From Aliidiomarina celeris (GTDB lineage Bacteria > Pseudomonadota > Gammaproteobacteria > Enterobacterales > Alteromonadaceae): 64,000 nt of DNA. The notes under the pieces were generated by a model, which was given only the letters and a program-made list of their open reading frames with translations, did not search any database and was not told the DNA's origin. A program made the translations under genes and the position numbers. Positions within the stretch are counted from its first letter, which is position 1, and each line of letters opens with the position of its first letter. Of this stretch, positions 27,076 to 36,832 are shown piece after piece. The stretch is taken from positions 1 through 64,000 of the forward strand of contig NZ_QMIL01000002.1 in NCBI RefSeq assembly GCF_003316875.1. The letters run 5' to 3'.

Positions 27076-27636
27076 ATGAAGCTTTACGGTAGCTACACAT
27101 CACCTTTTGTTCGCCATTGCCGCGTGGCATTAGACGAATGTGGTGAACAATATCAATTTGTAGAAACCGACTATAGCCAAAGTGCCGCAGGAAGCCCCGC
27201 CAAACGCGTTCCTTTTCTTACCATTGGTGAGCTCAAGCTGCACGACTCTTCGAGCATTTTAAAATACATTCGCGAGCACAGTGGCAGCGAATTTATGACC
27301 GATCTTGTAGACTTCGACCGGTATTGCCTGATCAACACCGCGCTCGACACCTGTATTAATGTGTTTTTGCTCGAACGCGACGGCTTTACTGTCGAGCAAA
27401 TTCCTTACTTAGAGCGCCAGCAAAGCCGTATACACGCCATTTTGAGCGAACTCAACGCTATCAACTGGGGCACAACACCTCGCTGGAACGACGTAACTAT
27501 TCGTTTAGCTTGTTTTCTCGACTGGGCTCTATTTCGAGAGCGCTTGGATCTGTCGGAATATTCAAACTTGCTCGCTGTTCTCGAGTTTGCACATACACAA
27601 CCGGTATTTTCGGCAACTGCGCCCCCTAAGAGCTAA
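27076..27636 (+). CDS. Glutathione S-transferase family protein
   Basis: 186 residues starting with a thioredoxin-fold GST N-domain ('MKLYGSYTSPFVRHCRVALDECG') with the usual Ser/Cys region at residues 7-13, 'RVPFLTI' as the glutathione-binding cis-Pro loop, and 'HDSSSILKYI'. The helical C-domain follows. ATG 27076 has GAGG 10 bases upstream; an upstream in-frame start would add 35 unrelated residues. It lies 12 bases before the DMT transporter and is probably cotranscribed. The substrate is unknown. Confidence 0.85.
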   Translation: MKLYGSYTSPFVRHCRVALDECGEQYQFVETDYSQSAAGSPAKRVPFLTIGELKLHDSSSILKYIREHSGSEFMTDLVDFDRYCLINTALDTCINVFLLERDGFTVEQIPYLERQQSRIHAILSELNAINWGTTPRWNDVTIRLACFLDWALFRERLDLSEYSNLLAVLEFAHTQPVFSATAPPKS

Positions 27637-27648
27637 GCGCAAACGACC

Positions 27649-28572
27649 ATGAATACCGATCGCAAAGCGTTAGTGTACGCCCTTAGTGCCGTGCTTTTAT
27701 GGTCTACGGTGGCGACCGCTTTTAAAATCACCTTGCAATATTTAACCCCGTTGCAAATGGTAGCAGCGGCGTCGAGCGTGTCCGCCTTCGTTATCGGCAG
27801 TTGGGTTCTATTACAAGGGCAAGCACGGCACATTTGGCCGACACTGAAAAAGCACCCGGTTTATTTTTTTATTTTAGGTGCCATCAACCCAGCTATTTAT
27901 TACCTCATTTTGTTTGAAGCTTATCGGTTACTCCCTGCCTCACAGGCCCAGCCACTCAATTATACGTGGGCAATTGCGCTTACTTTGCTGGCGGCCGTAG
28001 TGCTCAAACAACGTATTCGCAAGCGCGACTGGGTAGCCTGTATTTTGGGGTACGCCGGGGTTGCTATCATTGCTACACAAGGAAAGTTCGACAGCTTTGC
28101 ACACATAGCATGGGCCGGTGTAGGGCTGGCATTGGTGTCTACCTTCCTATGGGCGGGCTATTGGATACTCAACGCCAAACACCAGAGCGACCCGGTTATA
28201 ACGTTATTTTTGTGTTTTGCGCTGGCTTCACCACCGCTCGTTATGGCGGCATCAGCCTTGCAAGGTTGGGCTGGGATTCCGTGGCAAGGCTGGCTAGCCG
28301 TTAGTTATGTGGGAGTGTTTGAAATGGGGGTAACCTTCGTGCTTTGGCTCTATGCCATGCGCCTCACGCAAAACACATCCACCATTAGCACCTTAATTTT
28401 CTTGTCGCCTTTTATTTCGTTGTTGCTACTTAAAGTTTTTTTAAACGAGCCCGTTGGGCTGGCAACTGTAGCGGGGCTAGCGCTCATTGTTTGTGGGTTG
28501 TTGATTCAACAGTGGCAGCGCAAAGAGAGCAGCCCACCACCGGCAGCTATTGAACCACCGTCGGCTCCTTAA
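27649..28572 (+). CDS. EamA/DMT-superfamily transporter
   Basis: 307 residues with ten hydrophobic segments arranged as two EamA repeats. The first holds 'ALVYALSAVLLWSTVATAFK' and 'AINPAIYYLILFEAYRLLPASQAQPLNYTWAIAL'. The second holds 'VSTFLWAGYWILNAK' and 'YVGVFEMGVTFVLWLYAMRL'. It is an inner-membrane metabolite exporter of unknown substrate. It converges with the GGDEF gene, overlapping by 4 bases. Confidence 0.88.
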   Translation: MNTDRKALVYALSAVLLWSTVATAFKITLQYLTPLQMVAAASSVSAFVIGSWVLLQGQARHIWPTLKKHPVYFFILGAINPAIYYLILFEAYRLLPASQAQPLNYTWAIALTLLAAVVLKQRIRKRDWVACILGYAGVAIIATQGKFDSFAHIAWAGVGLALVSTFLWAGYWILNAKHQSDPVITLFLCFALASPPLVMAASALQGWAGIPWQGWLAVSYVGVFEMGVTFVLWLYAMRLTQNTSTISTLIFLSPFISLLLLKVFLNEPVGLATVAGLALIVCGLLIQQWQRKESSPPPAAIEPPSAP

Positions 28573-31500
28573 TTCTTAATAAAAGACGGATTGTAAGCCA
28601 TAACCTGATTACGCCCCTTCTCTTTGCCTTGGTAAAGCGCTAAATCGGCCCGCTGCATCCATAACTCGAGCGACTTGTCTTGCGTATTGCCTTCGTACAC
28701 ACCAAAGGTTGCGGTTACGCTTAAGTTTTCGCCGCGGTATTCAACCTTCATATGTTCAAGCTCAGCACGGAGCGCTTCGCATACCTGCTGCGCCCCCTTT
28801 AGCGAAGTGCTTGGCAATAGAATTGCGAATTCTTCACCCCCCCAACGGCTGAGAATATCTTGCTCCCGTAATTGGCGACGTAAAAGCTTGCTCAGTGAGG
28901 TTAATACGAGATCGCCCGCTTCGTGCCCATAAGTGTCATTAAACCGTTTGAAATAGTCGACGTCGAACAACACCAAAGACAGCGGCTCTTGGTGGCGAGC
29001 CGAATGTGCCACCACCCAATCAAACTTTTCACTAAAGGCTCTTCTGTTCGGTAACCCCGTTAAGTAGTCGGTTTGTGACTGTTCTTTCAGCTGCTTCGCC
29101 AAGGTTTCTAGTTCTTGTGTGCGCTCTTTTACCTGCTGATCAAGCCTTCGGTTCATACGCGCCAAGGCCAAAAAGCGCAGCCGCGTAATACCTACCGACA
29201 ACACGATTACCAGCAATACACCTAAAAACCAAACCCATGGCGCCTCCCACCACGGTCCTTTTACCGTTACCTGAATGCGTAAGGGTTCCGGTGCTCGCGT
29301 TCCTAAACTATTACGGCCTTCAATTTCTATGGTGAACTCACCAGGGGGTAGTTGCGTAAACGTAAGCTCTCGTAAATTCGACCATGTACTCCAGTCGTTA
29401 TTAAGCCCTAACACGCGATAACGCCCCGTATTATAGGTCGCACTTTTAAAGTCGAGCACACTAAAGCGCACCACTAAGCTGCGGTGGTCGCTGTTTAGCT
29501 TTAGTTCGGGGTAGCGAAAATGAACCTTGCCGGTAATGTCTTGGTCGTTTAACCAGAGCCGGCTTAACGCCACGTGAGGGGCTGTTCGGTCAATCTCGAG
29601 CGCACTCGGTAGAAAATCTACAGCGCCGCGAACGGTTCCTGCAATGACACGGCCGCGACTGTTCACGTCAACCGCTGCGCGCACAAACTCCATTGCGGGT
29701 AAACCGTCATTCACACCGAAATTCAGAAATTGTTGGCTTTCTTGCTCAAACAACGACAGCCCTTGGCTGGTGGTGACCCATAATTGTTCTTTATTTTCAG
29801 CGGAAAGGCCCGGTGCACTGGTAATACCGAGAACACGATCAGAAGGAAGCCCGTTCGCTTGCGTAAACCGCTCTATAGTGCGGCCTTCAATGTTAAAACG
29901 AAAGAGGCCCGACTCACTACAAAGCCAAAGTTCGCCAGCGCTATTCGAGAACAAACACAATAGCCCGTCGCTGGGTAGCGTACCCTGCCAGCCTTGCCGG
30001 TGCGAAAGCTCGGTAAAAGAGATCCACTGCGAGCCCCCCCGTGGTTTATGATACAAGCCGGAAAAGCGAGTAAGCATCCACAAACCTCCACCGTCCATTT
30101 CAATGAAGTCGTAAATTAAGTCACCGCGTAAGTCGTCTAGTGCGGTAAAGTCCCAGGTTATCTGTTCTGTAGTGCCCCGTACTTGGCTGACTTTCGCTAA
30201 CCCGCGGCCCCAAAATCCGAACCAGAGTTGCTTTTGCGAATCTTGATAAATGTCTGTTACTGCAGTGGCCTCAATATTTAGCGCCCGCAAAATATCCGTA
30301 GCCTCTACAAAGTCAGTAGCCTGAGGCTCTGGTTTCGCGTCGATAAAATAGAGCGAGGTATTCGTAGCTATCCATGTACGGCCACTTTGGTCGGTAAAGA
30401 TGCTCTCCGCACGACGTGCTGCACTGCCTTCCGGATAGGGCCAATGGAACCAACTTTGATCAACCGCGCGGTAACGAACTACGCCATTCGGTACACCAAA
30501 CCAAATATCGTCATTCCAAGCCACATGTACGGCACTCATATTACGTTGCAGCAGCGGTTGAATAGCCGCCGGCACGGAGGCTGCAGTATTGCGGAAATTA
30601 TTGCCCCGCATGCTACTTTGCAAAATGCCTTGGTCGCGCGCGCCCAGCCACAAAGAGCCGTTGGTGTCGGTTGCGATACGCCGAATATCCAAGTCGGCGG
30701 CATGAATAAAGTGCCCTTCGTTGTCGCTAATATAACGGTGGGTGCTCATATTCACGCGGTAAAGGCCACTCTCTGCGCCCACCCAAAGCTGGTTGTTACC
30801 TGCAGGATAAAGGGTGTTCACTTGCGGTGGCGTTAAATTCGCGCCGTCTGGAAAATCAACCGCTATAAACGCGCCGCGGTCTACATCGAATTCGAACAAG
30901 CCGCCGTCGATTCCCAACCAGAGCCTATCATTCACTACCCGAATGGTTCGAATTTCATTAATGCGGTTGTTGCCCAAACGCTCGGGGAAGGGAATGTAAT
31001 GCTGCCAGTTGTCGCCGCTCATCGACATACGATACAAGCCAGAGGTGGTTCCTACCCACAATGCATTATCAAATTCTGCCATGCGCCAAATGCGCTCTGC
31101 ATATATAGGGCTACTCGGTTCCACGCGCTTTACGTTACCGTTCTCCGCCACCGCCAAGCCATTGAGTGTGCCCGCCCAAATTCGCCCTAAGCTGTCTTCA
31201 AACAGGGTTTGAACGCGGTCGTCGGGTAATGCGCTATTTTCACTATTGAACACTTGGAACCGGTTCTGCTCATGCTGCCAAAGAAATAACCCCGAACCCC
31301 AAGCAGCCGCCCACAGCTGGTCGTTCGCACTGACCAATACCGCCGAGTAACTCACACGATCAAGTTCCTCGTTGTCGCCCTCCCAGCGAATGAGCTGGTA
31401 GCCGTCATAACGCAATAAGCCGTCGGTATCGCCAGCAAACCAAAGAAAGCCCTGTGCGTCTCTGTAAATGTCGTATACCGACGACTGGCGCCCGCCCGAG

Positions 31501-31605
31501 TTCGTCGGCGAAACGCTCAAAGGCATGGTGCTCTGCTGCCACACTACTCGGGAAGAAACATAAAGTAAGGCAGAGCGCCAGCAGCGCTCGAGCAAGAAAA
31601 GGCAT
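28569..31605 (-). CDS. Beta-propeller sensor diguanylate cyclase, apparent frameshift near the start
   Basis: About 1010 residues: an extracytoplasmic set of two-component-regulator propeller repeats ('VYDIYRDAQGFLWFAGDTDGLLRYDG' and onwards), a Y_Y_Y domain, one membrane helix ('VWFLGVLLVIVLSVGITRL'), a coiled coil and a GGDEF domain. The active site is 'RWGGEEF' with an I-site 'REQD' five residues before it. It should make c-di-GMP in response to a periplasmic signal. The long frame runs on to a GTG at 31667 without a proper signal peptide. A clean signal peptide (ATG 31605, 'MPFLARALLALCL...SSVAA') ends in the other frame near 31535. A single-base indel there is therefore likely, or a sequencing error. 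Confidence 0.8.
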
Positions 31606-31739
31606 AAACAACTCACTATTTTAGGTAAGTTCACATAGTAAAGCATTCTCAAGGAAAGGAAAACCACGCCGGCACTAGCGTTTTGGCGGCTTTTCCCTCA
31701 TCATTCTGCTATCCACAGTTCAAGACAGTTGCTTTGCTT

Positions 31740-33053
31740 ATGGAACATCTACACACGCTAGGGGCGCAGCTTTTTCAAACCGACCGCTTGCTGCAAGCTG
31801 CACTTATTCTCACCGCATTATTGTTCAGTATTATGACTGCGCGGCGTTGGCGAAGTATTTTTAATAGCCGTCTTACGCAAAGCAAAGGTATAGCGCGGGT
31901 ACTTTTACGGAGCGCCGACCGGGTGGTTTGGCCGTTAGTTTTGCTGTTGGTGTTAAAAGTAGGTGAGCTCGGGTTTATTAGCCTAGGCATTGAAAGTATT
32001 GCTATTACCTTTTTACTGCCTTTGGTTGCTGCCTTTGCCGGTGTTCGCTTGGCCGTGTATCTGTTACGCAAAACCATTTCTGGCGGCCCCTTGTTAAAAG
32101 CTTCCGAAAACTTTATCGGGTTAATGATTTGGCTGGTTCTAGGGCTTCACCTCGCAGGCTTACTACCCGGCGTACTTGCAGCCCTCGACAGTGCAGCAAT
32201 TTCTGTGGGTAATGTGCGGTTATCGATCCTCTCAGGCTTAAAGTTGTTCGCTCTTATTATTATTGCGCTCAGTATTGCCGGCCTTGTGTCGAAGGCCATT
32301 GAACATCGGTTGGCGGAAACCACGGTTATTAATGCTTCCGCCCGCGTGGGGTTATTGAAGTTTCTCAAGTTTGCACTGGTCACTGTTGCGGTGCTGGTGG
32401 CACTCAGTTCAGCGGGTATCGACATGTCGACCTTTGCCGTGTTTGGCGGCGCGCTCGGTGTGGGCTTAGGCTTTGGTTTACAACGTATTGCTGCGAACTT
32501 TATTAGTGGCTTTATTGTGATCTTCGACCGCTCAATTAAGCCGGGCGACGTAGTTACCATTGGTGAACAGTTCGGCTGGGTGCAAGAGCTGAAGTCGCGT
32601 TACATTGTATTGCGCAACCGCGACGGTGTAGACACCCTCATTCCAAACGAAAACTTAATTATTAACGAGGTGATTAATTGGAGTTACTCCGACACCAACG
32701 TTCGCATTAAAATACGCGTTGATATTGACTACAACGACGATCCGGAGAAAGCCATGGAACTGGTAACCGCATGTGCAAAGGCCTCGGATCGGATTTTAAA
32801 TGACCCACCGCCGCGCACCAACTTTGTTAACTTTGGCGACAGCGGCATGACATTAGAGCTGCGCTGCTGGATTGCCGATCCTGAAAACGGCCAAGAGAAC
32901 ATTCGCTCGGCTGTTCGGGTCGCCATTTGGAAGGCGTTTAAAGAGCATGGTATTACTATTCCGTTCCCACAGCGCGATTTGCATCTAAAATCTTTACCCG
33001 ACGGCATTGCCGCCGAAGACTTCGCCATGGCCTTGAAACAGGAAAAACCTTAA
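31740..33053 (+). CDS. MscS-family mechanosensitive channel
   Basis: 437 residues with about five N-terminal membrane segments, then the MscS pore helix 'FAVFGGALGVGLGFGLQRIAANFISG' (Gly/Ala-rich). The beta domain contains 'SIKPGDVVTIGEQFGWVQELKSRYIVLRNRDGVDTLIPNENL', and a C-terminal alpha/beta domain follows. ATG 31740 is preferred to an upstream TTG. It is followed 2 bases later by the ABC transporter, so the two form an operon. This is a different subfamily from the YbdG-like channel at 7.4-8.7 kb. Confidence 0.88.
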   Translation: MEHLHTLGAQLFQTDRLLQAALILTALLFSIMTARRWRSIFNSRLTQSKGIARVLLRSADRVVWPLVLLLVLKVGELGFISLGIESIAITFLLPLVAAFAGVRLAVYLLRKTISGGPLLKASENFIGLMIWLVLGLHLAGLLPGVLAALDSAAISVGNVRLSILSGLKLFALIIIALSIAGLVSKAIEHRLAETTVINASARVGLLKFLKFALVTVAVLVALSSAGIDMSTFAVFGGALGVGLGFGLQRIAANFISGFIVIFDRSIKPGDVVTIGEQFGWVQELKSRYIVLRNRDGVDTLIPNENLIINEVINWSYSDTNVRIKIRVDIDYNDDPEKAMELVTACAKASDRILNDPPPRTNFVNFGDSGMTLELRCWIADPENGQENIRSAVRVAIWKAFKEHGITIPFPQRDLHLKSLPDGIAAEDFAMALKQEKP

Positions 33054-33055
33054 TT

Positions 33056-34903
33056 ATGTTTCGTTGGTTTGAATCTAAACTCGACCCATTTCCGCCCTTA
33101 GAGCCTTCACAGCCGCCGAAGGGATTTTTCGCTTTTTGCTGGCATTTCACCCGCGGTTCTGAACGGTTTCTTATTGCAGTTGCGGTACTCATGGCGTTAG
33201 TGGCCATTACCGAAGTGTGGTTGTTCGCCTTCCTCGGCAACATTGTCGACTGGTTGTCGGTGCAAGAGCGCGACCAGTTTCTTGCGAATGAGGGTTTGAA
33301 ACTCTTGGGTATGAGCCTCATTGTGGTGCTCGGTTTACCGCTATTAGTGTGGTTCCAGTCGCTCATTATGCACCAAACGCTGCTTGGTAATTACCCCATG
33401 CGCATTCGCTGGCTCGTGCACCGCTACCTTATTAAGCAGTCTATGAGCTACTACCAAGACGAGTTTCCAGGCCGCGTTGCCACCAAGCTGATGCAAACCG
33501 CCTTGGCCGTGCGGCAAGTGGTGGTCAGCCTCATTGAAGTAGTGAACTACATTGGCGTGTACTTTATTGCCATGTTTTTCATTATTGGTAGCGCCGATTT
33601 ACGTTTAGTGTTGCCTTTACTCGCTTGGGTCATTGTTTACGGTCTGCTGCTTTACTACTTTGTGCCGCGGCTTGGCAAGGTATCAGCAGAACAAGCCGAC
33701 GCGCGCTCCATTATGACCGGCCGCATTGTCGACAGCTATACCAATATTCAAACGGTCAAGCTGTTTTCCCACGGTAACAGGGAAACTCGTTTTGCCCGTG
33801 AAGGTATGGACGACTTTCTCGTGACCGTGCACAAGCAAATGCGCTTGGTTACCAAGCTTTATGGTTGGCTCTATGTCATCAACTGTTTACTGTTGTTCGG
33901 TTCAGCGGCGCTAGCTATTGGTTTGTGGTTGCATGAAGCCGTTTCACTGGGCGCGGTCGCTATTATTATCGGCCTTGTGCTGCGCTTATTTGGCATGTCG
34001 CAAATGATTATGTGGCAGCTTACCCAGCTCTTTGAAGCAATAGGCACGGTTCAAGACGGTATTAATTCAATCGCCGTTTCTCGCACTGTGGAAGACATTC
34101 CCAATGCGCCAGCACTCGAAGTTCAGCAAGGGCAAATAGAATTTCGCAATGTGGGCTTTCACTATGGCAAAGAAAGCGGGGTACTCGAAGCCTTAAACCT
34201 CAACATTAAGCCTGGCGAAAAAGTTGGCATTGTCGGTCGCTCTGGCGCGGGCAAATCAACCTTAGTGAATCTTCTTTTACGCTTCTACGACGTACAAAGT
34301 GGCGAGATTCTTATCGACGGGCAAAACATAGCTACGGTTCAGCAAGACACCCTGCGCCAGCACATTGGTATGGTGACCCAAGACACCTCCTTATTGCACC
34401 GTTCGGTACGCGACAATATTTTGTATGGTCGCCCCGACGCTAGCGAAAGCGACATGATAAGCGCAGCGAAACGGGCGCATGCCCATGACTTCATTGAACA
34501 GCTGTCCGACCCGAGCGGCAGAACCGGCTACGACTCTCATGTGGGCGAGCGTGGCGTGAAGCTTTCAGGAGGCCAACGCCAGCGGGTAGCAATTGCACGC
34601 GTTATGTTAAAAGACGCGCCTATTTTAATACTCGACGAAGCGACATCTGCGCTCGATTCCGAAGTAGAAGCCGCTATTCAAGATCACTTGTATCAACTTA
34701 TGCACGGAAAAACGGTTATTGCTATTGCACATCGGCTTTCCACCATTGCGCAAATGGACCGCTTAATTGTAATGGAGCAAGGAAAAATCATTGAAAACGG
34801 CAGCCATGAGGAATTGCTGGCGCAAAATGGGCTCTACGCACAACTTTGGAAACGCCAGTCGGGCGGTTTTATTGCCACCGAACTTGACGACACAAAAACA
34901 TAA
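33056..34903 (+). CDS. ABC exporter, fused permease and ATPase
   Basis: 615 residues: an N-terminal type IV ABC exporter membrane domain (six helices, about residues 25-330) and a nucleotide-binding domain. The latter has Walker A 'GRSGAGKST', Q-loop 'GMVTQDTSLLHRSVRDNI', signature 'LSGGQRQRVAIARVMLKDAPILILDEATSALD' and H-loop 'IAHRLST'. It works as a homodimer or half-transporter pair; the substrate is unknown (lipid, drug or peptide). It follows the MscS gene by 2 bases. Confidence 0.92.
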   Translation: MFRWFESKLDPFPPLEPSQPPKGFFAFCWHFTRGSERFLIAVAVLMALVAITEVWLFAFLGNIVDWLSVQERDQFLANEGLKLLGMSLIVVLGLPLLVWFQSLIMHQTLLGNYPMRIRWLVHRYLIKQSMSYYQDEFPGRVATKLMQTALAVRQVVVSLIEVVNYIGVYFIAMFFIIGSADLRLVLPLLAWVIVYGLLLYYFVPRLGKVSAEQADARSIMTGRIVDSYTNIQTVKLFSHGNRETRFAREGMDDFLVTVHKQMRLVTKLYGWLYVINCLLLFGSAALAIGLWLHEAVSLGAVAIIIGLVLRLFGMSQMIMWQLTQLFEAIGTVQDGINSIAVSRTVEDIPNAPALEVQQGQIEFRNVGFHYGKESGVLEALNLNIKPGEKVGIVGRSGAGKSTLVNLLLRFYDVQSGEILIDGQNIATVQQDTLRQHIGMVTQDTSLLHRSVRDNILYGRPDASESDMISAAKRAHAHDFIEQLSDPSGRTGYDSHVGERGVKLSGGQRQRVAIARVMLKDAPILILDEATSALDSEVEAAIQDHLYQLMHGKTVIAIAHRLSTIAQMDRLIVMEQGKIIENGSHEELLAQNGLYAQLWKRQSGGFIATELDDTKT

Positions 34904-35000
34904 CCCATTGATTTACAATAACTGGCGGCAAACTGTCATACGCCAGTTTGCTGCCTGTCGGCAGGCTGACGGCGATTTTAAGAACCAACACAGATGTAAT

Positions 35001-35023
35001 GCATACGTCTTTTAACCGTATGC
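35001..35023 (+). repeat. Inverted repeat in the 5' leader of the 35036 gene
   Basis: GCATACG/CGTATGC, a perfect 7-base inverted repeat with a 9-base spacer. It is immediately followed by the AGGAAA ribosome site of the next gene. It could be a hairpin limiting translation or an operator for the XRE protein two genes on. The preceding 34920-34990 also holds hairpin-prone sequence (GCAAACTG/CAGTTTGC and GCCTG/CAGGC), perhaps a terminator of the ABC gene without a T tract. Confidence 0.5.
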
Positions 35024-35035
35024 AGGAAACAACAA

Positions 35036-35500
35036 ATGAATAACGATAATCACAACAGCGACACCACCGCACAAAACAACGAGAAGAACATTAAGCTTTC
35101 CGCGTGTGAAGTGTATTTTGAACACCAAGGGCGAACCATTAAACTTTGGTTTTCAAGCTTTAGTGGCAAAGAAGAAATATATATTAACGGTGAGTTAGTT
35201 TCCCATAGTCGCAGCTGGCGGTTCAAAAACACCCATCGCTTCACATACGAGGGTACCAACTACGAAGTTGAAGTGGGCGTGCGTAACTGGAAATGCTTGT
35301 TCCAAGGTATTTATTACATTGAACTGCGCGCCAATGGCCTGTTAATTGATCAAGACGAAATTAACTACATGTTAACCTTGGGCGCGATGGAAGACAAAAA
35401 AGGAAAAGAGAAGTTTTCTTGGCGTAAATTCTTGCTCTCTTTGCTACCTTTCTTCCTTTTTGGCGCTGGAGTTGGCTTTGTTGTCGGCTTCTTTTCATAA
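35036..35500 (+). CDS. Uncharacterised protein with C-terminal membrane helix
   Basis: 154 residues. The first 120 are soluble and beta-rich ('CEVYFEHQGRTIKLWFSSFSGKEEIYINGELVSHSR'). A lysine-rich stretch and one hydrophobic helix ('FLLSLLPFFLFGAGVGFVVGFF') follow at the C-terminus, giving a tail-anchored topology. I do not recognise a family with confidence. The next gene, 11 bases on, encodes an HTH protein that also ends in a single membrane helix, so the two may form a membrane-bound regulator pair. Confidence 0.75.
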   Translation: MNNDNHNSDTTAQNNEKNIKLSACEVYFEHQGRTIKLWFSSFSGKEEIYINGELVSHSRSWRFKNTHRFTYEGTNYEVEVGVRNWKCLFQGIYYIELRANGLLIDQDEINYMLTLGAMEDKKGKEKFSWRKFLLSLLPFFLFGAGVGFVVGFFS

Positions 35501-35511
35501 GGGAGCAGGCT

Positions 35512-35814
35512 ATGATTATTCACACGTCTGTAGTAAAAGAAGCACGAACACAGCGCGGCTGGACGCAACAGCAATTAGCCGAAGTTACGGGGTTAAGCCT
35601 GCGTACTATTCAACGGGTAGAAAGCCAAGGCCAAGCCTCAGTAGAAACCTGTAATGCATTATGCGCTGTACTCGAGATTACCCGCGACGAGCTGCTGGTG
35701 AATACAGCCGAACGCCGCAGTAGCCCATACAGTACCGGTTTTGTTGTTGCTATTTTAGCTGCCGTTGGAATTGGTTTTGCAAGTGGTGTAGTGCTTACGC
35801 TAGTGCTGCAGTAA
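35512..35814 (+). CDS. XRE-family HTH protein with C-terminal membrane anchor
   Basis: 100 residues: an XRE helix-turn-helix (residues 6-60, 'KEARTQRGWTQQQLAEVTGLSLRTIQRVE') followed by a polar linker and one hydrophobic segment ('GFVVAILAAVGIGFASGVVLTLVLQ') at the very end. It would place the DNA-binding domain in the cytoplasm at the membrane face. It is probably cotranscribed with the upstream membrane protein. The target is unknown; the inverted repeat at 35001-35023 is a candidate. Confidence 0.82.
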   Translation: MIIHTSVVKEARTQRGWTQQQLAEVTGLSLRTIQRVESQGQASVETCNALCAVLEITRDELLVNTAERRSSPYSTGFVVAILAAVGIGFASGVVLTLVLQ

Positions 35815-35835
35815 TTCTGAAAATAGGAGTATTCA

Positions 35836-36255
35836 ATGAAGTATTTACACACCATGGTTCGCGTAAGCAATTTAAACGCTTCGTTAACGTTCTTTCGCGA
35901 CGGTTTAGGCCTCGAGCTCGTGCGCCAGAAAGACTACGAAAAAGGGCGTTTTACCCTTGCCTATTTAGCGGCACCGGGCGACCCCGAAGCCGAACTAGAA
36001 CTCACCTACAACTGGGACCCCGAAGAATATACGGGTGGCCGTAATTTTGGTCATGTGGCGTATCGGGTGGAAAACATTTACGAATTATGTGAGCACTTAC
36101 AAAACATGGGAGTAACCATTAACCGTCCACCACGTGACGGGCATATGGCATTTGTGCGCTCACCCGACGGCATTTCCATTGAGTTACTGCAAGCAGGCGA
36201 GCCATTGCCGCCACAAGAGCCATGGGTGTCCATGGAAAACACCGGAAGCTGGTAA
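35836..36255 (+). CDS. gloA: Lactoylglutathione lyase (glyoxalase I)
   Basis: 139 residues of the VOC fold, close to E. coli GlxI. It opens 'MKYLHTMVRVSNLNASLTFFRDGLGLELVRQKDYEKGRFTLAYL' (metal His6) and has the other ligands in 'ELELTYNW' (Glu), 'FGHVAYRV' (His) and 'GISIELLQ' (Glu). It converts the methylglyoxal-glutathione hemithioacetal to lactoylglutathione, using Ni2+ in this subgroup. Its stop overlaps the next ATG by one base (TAATG). Confidence 0.93.
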   Translation: MKYLHTMVRVSNLNASLTFFRDGLGLELVRQKDYEKGRFTLAYLAAPGDPEAELELTYNWDPEEYTGGRNFGHVAYRVENIYELCEHLQNMGVTINRPPRDGHMAFVRSPDGISIELLQAGEPLPPQEPWVSMENTGSW

Positions 36256-36767
36256 TGATGACAAGCGGTCCGTATCCGCCACGGGTACAAGCCGAACAAA
36301 GCAATGTGCAGCGCTTCTTTCAACAAGTTGCGCGCCTTGCTTTGTTAGCCCTCGTGCTTATGCCGGCGTTTCATTACGGTAATTTGCCCGAGCAAATTCC
36401 GCAGAACTTTAATGCCGCAGGAGAATTTCGCGGCATGGGAAGTAAAATCTGGATCTGGCTCTTACCGGCTATTGGGGTGGTAGTATTCTTTGGTGCGAAT
36501 TGGCTCACCAAATGGCCTCACAAACATAATTACCCCGTTCATTTGACCGAACAAAATGCACCGCGGATTTACGGTATTAGTAATTGCCTATTATGGTTTG
36601 TTGCCGCCGTACTGCTTACTTTGTCGGCATTCATTACGCATGTGTACATACAAGCAGCACTGGGAATTGCCAACGCCGCAGGAGCTGTAGGCGTTATTTT
36701 GTTGTTCTTGGCCATTCTTTTTGCTGGCATTTTTTACTTCATTGGAAAAATGTTCAAAGCCCAGTAA
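36255..36767 (+). CDS. DUF1648-type membrane protein
   Basis: About 170 residues with four hydrophobic segments. The N-terminal helix is followed by the DUF1648 signature-like 'LPEQIPQNFNAAGEFRGMGSK', where a loop precedes the second helix. The function is unknown; DUF1648/SdpI-like proteins are found in membrane stress or immunity contexts. ATG 36255 or 36258 follow directly from the gloA stop, so translation is coupled to gloA. Confidence 0.72.
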   Translation: MMTSGPYPPRVQAEQSNVQRFFQQVARLALLALVLMPAFHYGNLPEQIPQNFNAAGEFRGMGSKIWIWLLPAIGVVVFFGANWLTKWPHKHNYPVHLTEQNAPRIYGISNCLLWFVAAVLLTLSAFITHVYIQAALGIANAAGAVGVILLFLAILFAGIFYFIGKMFKAQ

Positions 36768-36782
36768 TGGGTACTAGCAAGC

Positions 36783-36823
36783 AAAAAAACTCCGCCCAAG
36801 CCAAACTACCGCAAGGGCGGAGT
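36783..36823 (-). terminator. Terminator of the serpin gene
   Basis: On the minus strand a perfect 9-base-pair stem ACTCCGCCC/GGGCGGAGT (36789-36823, loop 17 bases) is followed by seven T residues. It starts 10 bases past the serpin stop. Confidence 0.82.
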
Positions 36824-36832
36824 GACAAAGCC

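Noticed and set aside
32147-32560. 137-codon minus-strand frame inside the MscS gene
   Set aside because: Antisense to the conserved pore region; no start signal and Pro/Ser/Thr-rich shadow composition.
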